A stretch of 64,000 nucleotides of DNA from Heliophilum fasciatum (GCF_004341395.1 NZ_SLXT01000017.1:1-64000); one strand, 5' to 3'; counted from the stretch's first letter, positions 52,086 through 60,835 are shown. Notes: a model not told the origin generated them from the letters alone. Numbers and translations: made by a program.

Positions 52086-55000
52086 CTGGCACTATTTTCA
52101 GGATGAAACGATGGCTTTCGGTTCGCAGACGCTGATCTCCGGGCGCAACAGTGCCGGCAAATCGACGATCATCGATGCGCTCCAAGTGATCTTCATCGCC
52201 GATCAGCGGCAGATCCGCTTTAATTCGGCGGCCCACGATGAAGCACGGCGATCGCTGCTCAGCTATCTCCGGGGCAAGATCGGCAGTGACGATCAGCGCC
52301 ATGTGCGGGAAAATGATTTTACTTCCTATGTGGTCGCTGAGTTTTATGATGAGAAGAAGCGCGAGACCTTTGTCATCGGCGCCGTCTTTGATGTCTATGG
52401 CGATAACAGCATTGTGGAAGAATTTTTCATCATTCCCGGCGCCGGCGTCGAAAGCTTAGCCGTGCGCGACGGCAATGGCAAGCTGCGCAACCGTGATGCT
52501 TTTCGCCGCCATTATCAAGGAGCCAAGACCTTTTTCGAGCGCAGCAAGTCGGCTTATCAAAAGGCCTTGTTGCAGCGGATGGGACAAGTGCATGACCGCT
52601 TTTTTTCCAACTTTGTGCGGGCGCTTTCGTTCAAGCCGATTCACAACGTGCGCGATTTTGTCTTTGACTTCATCTTAGATGAGCGGGAATTGCAGCTTGA
52701 TCTAATGAAAGAGAATTTTCGCATCCATGAAAATTACCAGCGCGAGTTGACGGAGTTGCAGGCGCGGCGCGACATGCTGCAAACGATCGCAGCGCAGTTT
52801 GCCACTTGTCAGAAACTGCGGGAGCGGGTACGGGAGCAGGAATATGTGATTCGCCGTTTGCGCGTGGCGGAGCAGGAAGAACTGCTGGCGCAGGCAACAG
52901 AACAAGCGGCGCTGCTGGACGATCAGATCCGCCAAAAAGCCAGCGATCTCGTGCTGGCCGAGGAGCAGCAGCGGGAAGCGGCGGACCGTGCCAAGGAAGC
53001 GTATATGGCCTGGCAAGGCAATGAACAGCGCCAGCGGCAGGTGGCATTGAAAGCGGAACTGGCCGAGCGGCAAAAGCAGGCCGATGAGCACCGGCGCATG
53101 CTGCAAGTGCTGCGGGACGGCATCAATCGGCAATACAGGCTGGTGACGTCCTTCGCTTCCTGGGGAGGTAACAGCGAGTGGCAGTGGACAGAAGACGATC
53201 AAGCGGCGCTGGTGGCGGCCGAAGAGTTGCTGGCGGCGTTACTGGGTGATCTGGAAGGAGCCGGCTCGACGGCCGAGGAAAAAAGCGATGCTTTGGCCGA
53301 AGAAAAAAGCCATGCCTTAGCCGAAGAAAAAAGTGACGCCTTGGCCGAGGTCGGCGACATGCTGGCCCAGTTGCAGGACCGCTTGACGAAAACGGTGGGG
53401 CGCATCGAAGATCGCCTGGCCGAGATGGAGCAGCGCAAGCAAAGGCTGCAACAACAGATCGCTGATCTGGAAAACCAAAAACGCCCCTATGACCGTTCGC
53501 TTTTGGCACTGAAAAAACTGTTGGAGGAACGGCTGGCAGGGCGATCGCCGGTCTGGATCTTTTGTGAAGAAGCAGAGATCGCCGATGAAGCATGGCGCAA
53601 TGCCGTAGAAGGCTATTTGCATACACAGCGCTTTGACTTGCTTGTGGAGCCAGCCGTATTCGCCGAAGCGCTGGCGCTGTATGAGCAAGAAAAATGGCGG
53701 CTTAAATTGGAAGGCGTCGGGCTCGTCGACACGGAAAAAGAGCAGCGCTACCTGGGCAAAGTGGAGCCGGGATCGCTCGCCGAAGTGATGCGTGCCGATC
53801 ATCCGGTGATACAAGCACGGATCGCTCATCTCCTAGGGCGGGTGTTCAAAGCCAACGATGAGCAAGATCTGCGCCGTCATGCCCAGGCGGTGACGGCGTC
53901 GTGCATGACCTATACCAACTTGGTGGCCCGGCAGATGCCCAAAAGCCGCTATGAAGTGCCTTATATCGGGGCGCGGGCGATCGTGCGCCAACTGGAACTA
54001 AAGCGAGCCGAATTGGCGGCGTTGGAACAGGAGAGAGCGAGCCTGGCGGCGGCCCGTGAGGAACTGGCGCGATGGGCCGGGCAACTAAGCGATCAGCGTA
54101 CCCGGTGCCAGCAATTAGCGGGACAATTGCACTTGCCCCGCCTTTTGGCCGCAGCCGAAAGGGAGATCGAGACGTTAGCGGCCGCGCTGGCCCAACTGGA
54201 TCTGAGTGATGTGGAGCGCCTGGAACAGGAGTACAAACGTTGGCATGGGCAGGAACAGACGTTGCTCCGGCAGATTCGTGAGTTGGAGCGTGCGAAAAGC
54301 CAACTGGAAACGGCGCAGCAGGACGTGCAAAGGCGCTGCTTTTTGACCGGTCAAGAGGTCAAGAAGTTAGGGCGGTTGGTGGAGGATTGGATCACCGAGC
54401 ACGGCCCCGAGCATTTGGCGCGGGCCGAGGAACGCTGGCTGGAAGCGGCGCAGCAAGAGGCAGCGACAGCAAATAAGATCAGCAACTGGCTCAGAAACCA
54501 GCAGGGCAATGAGACGAAGCGGCAAAAGGAAGCGGAAAAACTACGTGATGCCCGCAAAGAGTATAATTTGCGCTACACCTACAGCGCTGATGTGGGCGCT
54601 GAAGATAACGAAGCCTATCGCAGCTTGCTCGATCATATCGATGCCGTCGATATCCCCGATTATCAAGGGAAGCTGACGGAGGCGCTACGCCAGTCGGAAG
54701 AGGAGTTTAAGTCGCACTTTATCTTTAAGCTGCGGGAAGCCATCGAACAGGCGAAGCGTGATTTTCAACAGCTTAACTATGCGCTCAAGCATTTTCCCTT
54801 TCATGAGGATCATTATTATTTTGAAGTCAAAGCCAGTGAAAAGTACAAGCGCTTTTATGAAGCGATCATGGATCCGGAGATCAACGAGCGGGGATCCTTG
54901 TTTGACGGCGGCGAAGAAAAAGCGCAGGTGTTGCATGAACTGTTTGAGCGGTTGATTCGCGGTGAGGTGGGGGAGCAAGCGGAATTTACCGACTACCGGC

Positions 55001-55470
55001 GCTATCTGGACTTTGACATTCGGGTGACGAGCCGCGGCACGTCCTACAAGTTTTCGCAGGTGCTCAAAGAAAAGTCCGGCGGCGAAACACAGACGCCTTT
55101 TTACATTGCTATCTTGGCATCGTTCAATCATCTCTACGCATCGAACAAAACGATGCGGCTGGTGGTTTTTGATGAGGCTTTTAACAAGATGGATGAGGAG
55201 CGCATTCAAACGAGTTTGCGCTTGATCAAGCGGATGAACTTGCAACTGATCGCGGCAGTGCCGGACGAAAAGATGCAGCACATGGCGCCGGAAGTGACGA
55301 CAACGCTGGTCGTCAACCGGGACGGCTATGTTTGTTTTGTCGATATGATTGGGCGCGAGGAGGTGCCGCAGGCCAATGAGCTTATTTCCGGAGATGGCGA
55401 CGCTGAGCCCGGCGGAGCAGGAGAAGGCGAAGCAGTATCAACGCAAGATTCTCTCTTTTCTTTTGGATAA
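52054..55470 (+). CDS. jetC: Wadjet anti-plasmid system SMC-like ATPase JetC
   Basis: 1138 residues from ATG 52054 (GAGGAGGG 9 bases upstream). SMC/MukB-like: Walker A SGRNSAGKST (about 29-38), long coiled coils (about 245-480 and 640-900) around a hinge-like middle (about 500-620), ABC signature KSGGETQTPFY (about 1006) and Walker B LVVFDEAFNKM (about 1036). JetC dimers extrude plasmid DNA loops so that JetD can cut small circles. A 24-base unit is repeated three times at 53272-53343, giving AEEKSDAL-type octads in the first coiled coil. The end overlaps jetD by 95 bases. Confidence 0.92.
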   Translation: MKWMRKLRLINWHYFQDETMAFGSQTLISGRNSAGKSTIIDALQVIFIADQRQIRFNSAAHDEARRSLLSYLRGKIGSDDQRHVRENDFTSYVVAEFYDEKKRETFVIGAVFDVYGDNSIVEEFFIIPGAGVESLAVRDGNGKLRNRDAFRRHYQGAKTFFERSKSAYQKALLQRMGQVHDRFFSNFVRALSFKPIHNVRDFVFDFILDERELQLDLMKENFRIHENYQRELTELQARRDMLQTIAAQFATCQKLRERVREQEYVIRRLRVAEQEELLAQATEQAALLDDQIRQKASDLVLAEEQQREAADRAKEAYMAWQGNEQRQRQVALKAELAERQKQADEHRRMLQVLRDGINRQYRLVTSFASWGGNSEWQWTEDDQAALVAAEELLAALLGDLEGAGSTAEEKSDALAEEKSHALAEEKSDALAEVGDMLAQLQDRLTKTVGRIEDRLAEMEQRKQRLQQQIADLENQKRPYDRSLLALKKLLEERLAGRSPVWIFCEEAEIADEAWRNAVEGYLHTQRFDLLVEPAVFAEALALYEQEKWRLKLEGVGLVDTEKEQRYLGKVEPGSLAEVMRADHPVIQARIAHLLGRVFKANDEQDLRRHAQAVTASCMTYTNLVARQMPKSRYEVPYIGARAIVRQLELKRAELAALEQERASLAAAREELARWAGQLSDQRTRCQQLAGQLHLPRLLAAAEREIETLAAALAQLDLSDVERLEQEYKRWHGQEQTLLRQIRELERAKSQLETAQQDVQRRCFLTGQEVKKLGRLVEDWITEHGPEHLARAEERWLEAAQQEAATANKISNWLRNQQGNETKRQKEAEKLRDARKEYNLRYTYSADVGAEDNEAYRSLLDHIDAVDIPDYQGKLTEALRQSEEEFKSHFIFKLREAIEQAKRDFQQLNYALKHFPFHEDHYYFEVKASEKYKRFYEAIMDPEINERGSLFDGGEEKAQVLHELFERLIRGEVGEQAEFTDYRRYLDFDIRVTSRGTSYKFSQVLKEKSGGETQTPFYIAILASFNHLYASNKTMRLVVFDEAFNKMDEERIQTSLRLIKRMNLQLIAAVPDEKMQHMAPEVTTTLVVNRDGYVCFVDMIGREEVPQANELISGDGDAEPGGAGEGEAVSTQDSLFSFG
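53272..53343 (+). repeat. In-frame 24-base tandem repeats inside jetC
   Basis: Three copies (53272-53295, 53296-53319, 53320-53343) start GCCGARGAAAAAAG and encode AEEKSDAL, AEEKSHAL and AEEKSDAL. Being 8 residues each, they lengthen the coiled coil in steps that break the usual 7-residue heptad register. They differ at a few third positions, so they are not brand new. Confidence 0.9.
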
Positions 55471-56752
55471 ATATGAGCGGAGCTCGGCTTTTCGTACGGG
55501 ACAAGCGGGCAAGCAGCGGCCGCAGATGACGCTAAGCGGCAGCCCACTGGGAACTGCTTATGATGATGAAATGGATTACCGACCCCGCGAATTGATCCAC
55601 GCCGCCCTGGGCGATCTGGTGCGGCGTGGCATCGTGGCGGTGACGTGGGTGCGCTTTCAGGAAGGTCGCCGGGTGGACAAGGTTTATTTGCTTCTCGATG
55701 AGGTGGAACAGGCTTATCGACTCACTGGGCGCACGTCCAAAGCAGATCACTTGGCGATGGTGCAGGCGTTAGCGGAGAAACTCCTTGATCATCCTTTTGA
55801 ATGGGTGCGGCGCTGGGCGGCAGGGATTGTGCAGGCGGCAGGGGAGCGCAAGTCCGTAGGGCGGCTGGCCGAGGATGGGGAACAGTTGGAACTGCTGGTA
55901 CGTGTACTACAGGCGCTGCCTACGGTTGCGCCGGGGACGCCCAAACGGGTGTTTAGCCAGGCCGTGCTTGGGGATTCCAAGCGGTTTGAGCAGGTGGTGG
56001 AAAAGCCGCTGCTCGCCTTGATGCGCCGAGAGTGTGAAGAGTTTGAACGGGATGAGGAATATCTCGACAGCATCGGGCTTGTTGACCATCCTAAGTTGAC
56101 ATTGCTGGCGGGGCCACTGCAATTTGCCGTCGGTGAAGTGGTGACGGATGTAGGGGCACTGCCGGGCGGGGTGGGTCTGTATGGGCCGACGATTGAAGCG
56201 CTGGCGGTGCGCAAGTTGCCGGCGACGGTGGTTACGGTGGAGAACTTGACGAGTTATGAGCAACTGGTGGCAGCGGTTGGCGCTGCACAAGCTGGTGTAG
56301 TACAACCCGGTGTTGCACAAGCAGTCGCAGCTCTGGCAACAAAGAAAAATACGGTTTTAATCATTTACACCGGCGGATTTCCGCATCATGGCACGCTGCG
56401 GTTGCTGCAAAAGCTGGGGCAGGCGACCCCGGCGGGAACGCGGTTTTGGCACTGGGGCGATATCGATTATGGCGGCATACGCATTTTTGAACATATACGC
56501 CATCAAGCGCTGCCGGATTTGCAGCCGCTGGCGATGGATGTAGCGACCTATCGTCGCTATGCCGAAAGGGGGATTACGGTAACGGAAGAGTATCGCCGGA
56601 AGCTTGCCAACCTGGTAGAAGATGGACGGTTTGCCCGGTGGCTTTCTGTGCTTCAAGCGTTGCAAATGGAAGGGCGGCGCGTGGAGCAGGAAAGTATTGA
56701 TATTACGGAAGTTATGCAGAGGTTGATGGAAAAACGCACGACGGCGTTCTGA
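55376..56752 (+). CDS. jetD: Wadjet anti-plasmid system nuclease JetD
   Basis: 458 residues from ATG 55376; AGGAGG lies 11 bases before it, inside jetC. It has an N-terminal winged-helix/arm part (about 1-200) and a C-terminal Toprim domain (DUF2220), with the acidic residues in TVENLTSYE (about 287) and HWGDIDYGGIRIF (about 361). JetD is the topoisomerase VI/Spo11-like nuclease that cleaves plasmid DNA once loop extrusion stalls. The stop codon lies in the loop of the following terminator, whose left arm is coding sequence. Confidence 0.91.
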   Translation: MSLFPEMATLSPAEQEKAKQYQRKILSFLLDKYERSSAFRTGQAGKQRPQMTLSGSPLGTAYDDEMDYRPRELIHAALGDLVRRGIVAVTWVRFQEGRRVDKVYLLLDEVEQAYRLTGRTSKADHLAMVQALAEKLLDHPFEWVRRWAAGIVQAAGERKSVGRLAEDGEQLELLVRVLQALPTVAPGTPKRVFSQAVLGDSKRFEQVVEKPLLALMRRECEEFERDEEYLDSIGLVDHPKLTLLAGPLQFAVGEVVTDVGALPGGVGLYGPTIEALAVRKLPATVVTVENLTSYEQLVAAVGAAQAGVVQPGVAQAVAALATKKNTVLIIYTGGFPHHGTLRLLQKLGQATPAGTRFWHWGDIDYGGIRIFEHIRHQALPDLQPLAMDVATYRRYAERGITVTEEYRRKLANLVEDGRFARWLSVLQALQMEGRRVEQESIDITEVMQRLMEKRTTAF

Positions 56753-56777
56753 TGATGGTCAGAGCGCCGTCGTTTTT
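56738..56777 (+). terminator. Rho-independent terminator, repeat-family copy B
   Basis: ACGACGGCG (56738-56746) pairs with CGCCGTCGT (56765-56773), then T5. The left arm encodes the last residues of JetD. It differs from copy C at 59361-59396 at only two loop-side bases over 36. Confidence 0.92.
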
Positions 56778-57037
56778 CGTATGCTTCGGGTGGTTACTAT
56801 TGTTGCTAACATATAATTGCTAAAATATGACGAGATAAAATGTCCGTGAATTGTATTTTGCCTTATTTATAAACCACAGCATACCGCTGGGTATCTAGTT
56901 CTAAGTGACATAGCAACGATTGGGGAGCCATATGCCCCCCAGTAGAATAACAGGTTATGGAAATAAAACGATTTCTATGCTAGAATAGAGGATAGAAATA
57001 CGTTTTGGGAGGGATAGATATCGATAAGGATATTCGT

Positions 57038-57862
57038 ATGCCCAGGAATCATAAAGACATATCGCTACGATCGATGGCCGTAACCTTCCGCGGCGAAATA
57101 TTTCAATTTTTTAATCTGGCACTACCGAAAGTGGTGGATGCCTTACCAGTGCATGTACCACTCATTGACGTAAAGGATCAGACCATGGATGTGGTCCTCG
57201 CTTTGGAAGATGACAGTTTGCTACACTTAGAATTTGAGTCAAGTGAACCCACCATGGCCGATCAGATTCGCTATGGTCACTACGATCTAGAACTTTTTGC
57301 GCAGCAGCAGAAATTAATCCGCCGTATCGTTATTTTCGCTGCCGGTATTCAAAAAACGCCGGAACCGTTGCATATCGGAAGCCTAACTACGCATCAGCAT
57401 GTGATTCACCTGAACCGGCACTTTGACGGTGCCGATGAGTTGGAACGAGCGCTACTCAAGATCCAACGTCACAAACCATTGGATGCACAAGACAAGATCC
57501 GCATCATGCTTCTGCCAATGATGTTTGAAAAACCGCAAGAACGTTCGCAAGCGGCCTGGAAAATCACCGAGGCCTTACACCAGGAGAATTCAGACAACAG
57601 TACCTACCTAATTGGAACCATGGTAGCTGCCAATTTCAGCAACCTATTAAGTCCGGAAAAAGAAAAGATTCTGGAGGTGCTACGAATGGCTTACGCTTTT
57701 CAGGAACTTTATCGAGAATTTGAGGAAAAAGGCCGCGAAGAAGCACGTAAAGAAACTGCCATTACTGCCTTAAAAAATAAGTTTGATGTGGAAACGGTTG
57801 CGAAACTTAGTCATTTGCCGCTAGAGAAAGTCTTAGAGATAAAAAAGGAGCTTGGTCTTTAA
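57038..57862 (+). CDS. Rpn/PD-(D/E)XK nuclease family transposase-like protein
   Basis: About 274 residues from ATG 57038 (AAGGA 8 bases upstream); the frame is open to 57005. The PD-(D/E)XK core is visible as MDVVLALEDDSLLHLEFESSE (as two pieces: MDVVLALEDDS and LLHLEFESSE, about 50-70) followed by QIRYGHYDLELF, the pattern of Rpn-type recombination-promoting nucleases and related putative transposases. The C-terminal end is a charged helix (EEKGREEARKETAI) and a small HTH-like tail (KLSHLPLEKVLEIKKELGL). These proteins often accumulate as mobile or defence-associated copies. The last 58 bases recur as a relic at 62101. An extended -10 (TGCTAGAAT, 56978-56986) may be its promoter. Confidence 0.83.
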   Translation: MPRNHKDISLRSMAVTFRGEIFQFFNLALPKVVDALPVHVPLIDVKDQTMDVVLALEDDSLLHLEFESSEPTMADQIRYGHYDLELFAQQQKLIRRIVIFAAGIQKTPEPLHIGSLTTHQHVIHLNRHFDGADELERALLKIQRHKPLDAQDKIRIMLLPMMFEKPQERSQAAWKITEALHQENSDNSTYLIGTMVAANFSNLLSPEKEKILEVLRMAYAFQELYREFEEKGREEARKETAITALKNKFDVETVAKLSHLPLEKVLEIKKELGL

Positions 57863-57897
57863 CGCTTTTCATGGCATTTGATGCAACTTGTACAACG

Positions 57898-57938
57898 TAA
57901 AGCAGTTCAGCCCAATCGTGGTTGGATTGCTTTATTTT
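57898..57938 (+). terminator. Probable terminator after the Rpn-type gene
   Basis: AAAGCA...TGCTTT encloses CCAA/TTGG and is followed by ATTTTTTT. Confidence 0.7.
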
Positions 57939-57965
57939 TTTGAAGAATGGTGGGCAATGAAGGTA

Positions 57966-58343
57966 TCACAGAAAGGCTCTTAGCACGAGACCAACAATAA
58001 TAAGCCATACCGCCACTATTGCCCCGGTTGCAATCCATTTCCCGACGCTTGTTTGTATAGCCCCTTCAGTAGCCCTAGTTTTCGCTTCTTCAAGTATTGG
58101 CGTGGGAACTAACTTTATCGCAAGAGCGATTCCTAGCGGCAGGAGGATTAAATCATCCAAATATCCAAGAATCGGGATAAAGTCTGGAATGAGGTCGAAA
58201 GGGCTAAGAGCGTAGGCGATGACGATTCCGATCGCCAATTTTGCATACCATGGAGTTCGGGGATCTTGATAAGCTATCCCTAACGCAGTGATGTCTCTTT
58301 TCAGCTTCCTGGCTTTAACTTTCAAATCATCGAGATATTTCAT
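57966..58343 (-). CDS. YkvA family (DUF1232) membrane protein
   Basis: 125 residues, minus strand. GGAGG is placed best for the second of two adjacent ATGs (58341-58343); a TTG at 58355 would add four residues. The family core AYALSPFDLIPDFIPILGYLDD (as two pieces: AYALSPFDLIPDF and IPILGYLDDLILLP; about 44-70) is clear, with a final transmembrane helix (about 105-124). Role unknown. Confidence 0.88.
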   Translation of the reverse strand: MKYLDDLKVKARKLKRDITALGIAYQDPRTPWYAKLAIGIVIAYALSPFDLIPDFIPILGYLDDLILLPLGIALAIKLVPTPILEEAKTRATEGAIQTSVGKWIATGAIVAVWLIIVGLVLRAFL

Positions 58344-58583
58344 CATAACCTCCAAACCCCGACTTTGCCGCCAAGGTGTTCTTTCATTATTATATAGCCA
58401 ATGCTATTATTGCCGCTATCTACGCCGTAGCGGTTGAACAGGGGAGCTCAGTGGGCGAGCGGGTAGCCGGAAGGGCAGCGACGAAGATTCCAACGGCAAT
58501 TTCAGGGGATAAGTGGCTACCGTGCTTGTGCTGTGCTTAAAGCGCCAACTATGGCCTAGTGCGATTCTCCCACGCCACTGGTT
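58344..58583. other. Intergenic region without recognisable genes
   Basis: About 240 bases upstream of the tRNA-like sequence. GC content is mixed. I see no ORF with a ribosome site, no clear promoter for the tRNA and no repeat. Confidence 0.4.
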
Positions 58584-58657
58584 GCCGGTTTGATCTCAAG
58601 TGGACACACTGACTTGTAATCAGTAGGTTACGGGTTCGAGTCCCATCGTCGGCTCCA
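58584..58657 (+). tRNA. tRNA-Thr (anticodon TGT), atypical or decayed
   Basis: The 3' half is a good tRNA: anticodon stem ACTGA/TCAGT with loop CTTGTAA (anticodon TGT, Thr), T-arm with TTCGAGT loop and CCC/GGG stem, and an encoded CCA end. The acceptor stem forms with two wobble pairs and one mismatch (GCCGGTT against CGTCGGC). The D-arm is short and does not form the usual four-pair stem, and the part before the anticodon stem is two bases shorter than normal. It may be a functional odd tRNA, a pseudo-tRNA, or a tRNA gene whose 5' half was replaced by recombination. Confidence 0.55.
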
Positions 58658-58678
58658 TAGTGAAAAGGAAGGTCTGCG

Positions 58679-58882
58679 GTGCAGAAGAAAAGCTTGATTT
58701 ATCTCGATTATCAATCGACAACACCTTGCGATCCTCGGGTTGTTGAGATAATGATGCCATATTTCTATCAGGTCTATGGTAATCCATCTAGTGGTTATCA
58801 TCTGCTTGGCCGTGATGCGCAAAAGGCGGTTAACCAAGCGCGTGAGCAGGTAGCTAGTCTGATTGGCGCTCGATCCGACTAG
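58679..58882 (+). pseudogene. Cysteine desulfurase (NifS/IscS-like) N-terminal fragment
   Basis: 67 codons from GTG 58679, with AAGGAAG 7-8 bases upstream. The sequence (IYLDYQSTTPCDPRVVE, NPSSGYHLLGRDAQKAV, ASLIGARSD) matches the first 65 or so residues of class V PLP-dependent cysteine desulfurases, which are normally about 380-400 long. It stops at TAG 58880-58882, before the PLP-binding lysine and catalytic cysteine regions; the downstream sequence shows no continuation in any frame. A truncated relic, starting 21 bases after the tRNA end. Confidence 0.85.
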
Positions 58883-59012
58883 TACAACATATTTGTAAAA
58901 AACTATGGTCACAGTCTGGCTCGATTAAACGGAAAGTCTTTTGAGGTATGCTCTCCGGTTTCAGGTAGAATACTATCCTTTGAGTTTCATAACGAAAGGA
59001 GAGTGTTCGAAA

Positions 59013-59351
59013 ATGTTACCAGGTATTACCCAGAACAACCAAGTATGTATCGACAAATGCAACCAATGTATGCAGGCTTGTGGTGAATGTTTCGATGCTT
59101 GTTTGAAAGAAGCAGATGTTAAGGCCCGAGAAAAATGCGTTAAAATTCTTGTTGATTGTATGCAAATCTGTTCCCTTGCGTCCCAATATATGTCCCGCAA
59201 CAGTGCGCAAGCAAAAATGCTTTGCGGGCTTTGTGCGCAAATTTGCGACGCCTGTGCCAAAGAATGTGAAATGTTCAAAGATCCCCATTGCCAAGAATGT
59301 GCGAAAATCTGCCGTCAATGCGCGGATGAATGCCGCAAGATGGCTCAATAA
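59013..59351 (+). CDS. Four-helix-bundle copper-storage protein (Csp3-like)
   Basis: 112 residues from ATG 59013 (AAAGGAGAG upstream). It contains 19 cysteines, many spaced as CxxxC or CxxC along four predicted helices (CIDKCNQCMQACGECFDAC; CGLCAQICDACAKEC; CQECAKICRQCADEC). This is the pattern of Csp copper-storage proteins (DUF326), which bind many Cu(I) ions inside the bundle. There is no signal peptide, so it is the cytosolic (Csp3-like) kind. It probably buffers copper. No CopA, CopZ or CsoR gene and no obvious CsoR operator are adjacent. Confidence 0.9.
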   Translation: MLPGITQNNQVCIDKCNQCMQACGECFDACLKEADVKAREKCVKILVDCMQICSLASQYMSRNSAQAKMLCGLCAQICDACAKECEMFKDPHCQECAKICRQCADECRKMAQ

Positions 59352-59352
59352 G

Positions 59353-59405
59353 AAAAAAGTACGACGGCGCCCTGATGATGGTCAGAGCGCCGTCGTACTT
59401 TTTTT
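59353..59405. terminator. Bidirectional terminator, repeat-family copy C
   Basis: A perfect 14-base stem, AAGTACGACGGCGC (59357-59370) with GCGCCGTCGTACTT (59387-59400), flanked by A6 and T7, serves both the copper-protein gene and the leftward ferredoxin gene. Confidence 0.95.
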
Positions 59406-59434
59406 CGTTGTAGCTTGTGTCGTGAAATGCTGCT

Positions 59435-60619
59435 TTACGATGATGTACTGGAATGGTCAATATTTACTTGGCGCTGTTTAATCTGGTTCGCACGTGAAGA
59501 GAATTCCATTGCATCATGAGTGCAAGCTGCAATACAATCGCCACAAGCGAAACAATCGGGCCTTAATTTAGCACCTTCAAGCATCGGGGCCGCGTGTCCT
59601 GATGGGCAAACTTTCGTACAGGCCTTGCAGTTCGTACATTTCTCAGGGTTAGAATGTATACGCATCCACGCAAAACGCTCGAATAACCATGCAACAGTGC
59701 CAAATGGGCAAGCTAACGTGCACCATGGACGATAGATAAACAGTGATAGAAACAAAACGACCAAGATCGAAGCGAGGATCATCGGTGTCCACTTAGCAGG
59801 GGCAAACACGGAAAAGGGATCAATGGGACCAATTAAATTCGTTGCCCATCCTACAGCGGCAACTGCACTAATAATTAAAACGGCAAATCTTATCCCAAGA
59901 GCCAAAGTAAATGGGACCTTAATTCCCGGTCCTATTTTTTTACCGAATCCAATCTGTTGGCGAAACCGAAACAGTGTCTCTTGCAGTCCACCAAGTTGAC
60001 AACCCCACCCGCAGATAAAACGGATAGCAATTACGCTTAGCAAAAGGAATACAACCAAGGCAATAAGCCGTGGGGGAAATATTGCCCCGGTCTGTCCGTA
60101 CAAGACAAAAGCATCATTGACCGTGCCCATTGGGTTGGGGTCACTACCCAGAATAAACCCAAAAATGAGAGCAGCAAGAATATTTGCAGACATACGGATG
60201 GAATGCCACTTAGTTTTTAAGATGGTAACACGTCGCAACAAATAACCAGCACCAATTAAAGCTAAAATCCAAAGGGCAAACTTTGTGGCAATCAGTTTCC
60301 AGTCTTTACTGCTTTCAGTGGTAGTCAAACCGATTTCTTTTTTTAAAAGATCACTAGTCGTTTGAGGATCGAGACCGAGTTGAGCAAGAGTAGCCGTTTC
60401 AGCTACGGGCTCCTGAATTTTTAACACTTGAAATAGTTTTTCCCGACTGAGGTGACTTTGCTGTTCTAATTCAACAATCGTGGTTTGATCAGTTACATGA
60501 ATTTCGGGTACTCCTACCTCAGCAAAAGTGGGTAAGGGTTTCAAGATAAGAAACACAAATAGGAAGAAAAGAGGTATCAGGCGTAGCGTCCTTATATGAC
60601 GGTCAGTGACGGTGTGCAT
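59435..60619 (-). CDS. NapH/CcoG-type membrane 4Fe-4S ferredoxin protein
   Basis: 394 residues, minus strand from ATG 60617-60619 (GGAGGGG 7 bases upstream); a GTG at 60634 would add five. It has a signal-anchor helix (about 15-35), a helix-hairpin-like segment with LSREKLFQVLKI (about 55-100), then four to five membrane helices. The motifs CGWGCQLGG and RPWCTLACPFG (CxxxCP type) are on the inner face, followed by two [4Fe-4S] motifs, CTNCKACTKVCP (about 334) and CFACGDCIAACTH (about 361). Such proteins pass electrons across or along the membrane, for example in NosR/NapH/RdxA systems. No partner oxidoreductase is adjacent, so the acceptor is unknown. Confidence 0.88.
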   Translation of the reverse strand: MHTVTDRHIRTLRLIPLFFLFVFLILKPLPTFAEVGVPEIHVTDQTTIVELEQQSHLSREKLFQVLKIQEPVAETATLAQLGLDPQTTSDLLKKEIGLTTTESSKDWKLIATKFALWILALIGAGYLLRRVTILKTKWHSIRMSANILAALIFGFILGSDPNPMGTVNDAFVLYGQTGAIFPPRLIALVVFLLLSVIAIRFICGWGCQLGGLQETLFRFRQQIGFGKKIGPGIKVPFTLALGIRFAVLIISAVAAVGWATNLIGPIDPFSVFAPAKWTPMILASILVVLFLSLFIYRPWCTLACPFGTVAWLFERFAWMRIHSNPEKCTNCKACTKVCPSGHAAPMLEGAKLRPDCFACGDCIAACTHDAMEFSSRANQIKQRQVNIDHSSTSS

Positions 60620-60835
60620 GTCGGTCCCCTCCACTTCTTTCGCATTACAGTAGAAGTATTCTATGAAAGCAACGAAATCCCTTGTACCTTATAATACAAT
60701 CTTGTTACAAACACAAAAGGCTATGATCAGTTTCGAATCATAGCCGCGGAAATCACCATCTTAAAAGTCTTTATTGATATAGATTGAGATTTACTTACAG
60801 CAATTGGATTTTTACATACTTGCAGAGATAGGAAA

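Noticed and set aside
57005-57037. TTG 57005 as the start of the Rpn-type gene
   Set aside because: The best ribosome-like sequence lies after this codon, not before it; ATG 57038 has AAGGA at a good distance.
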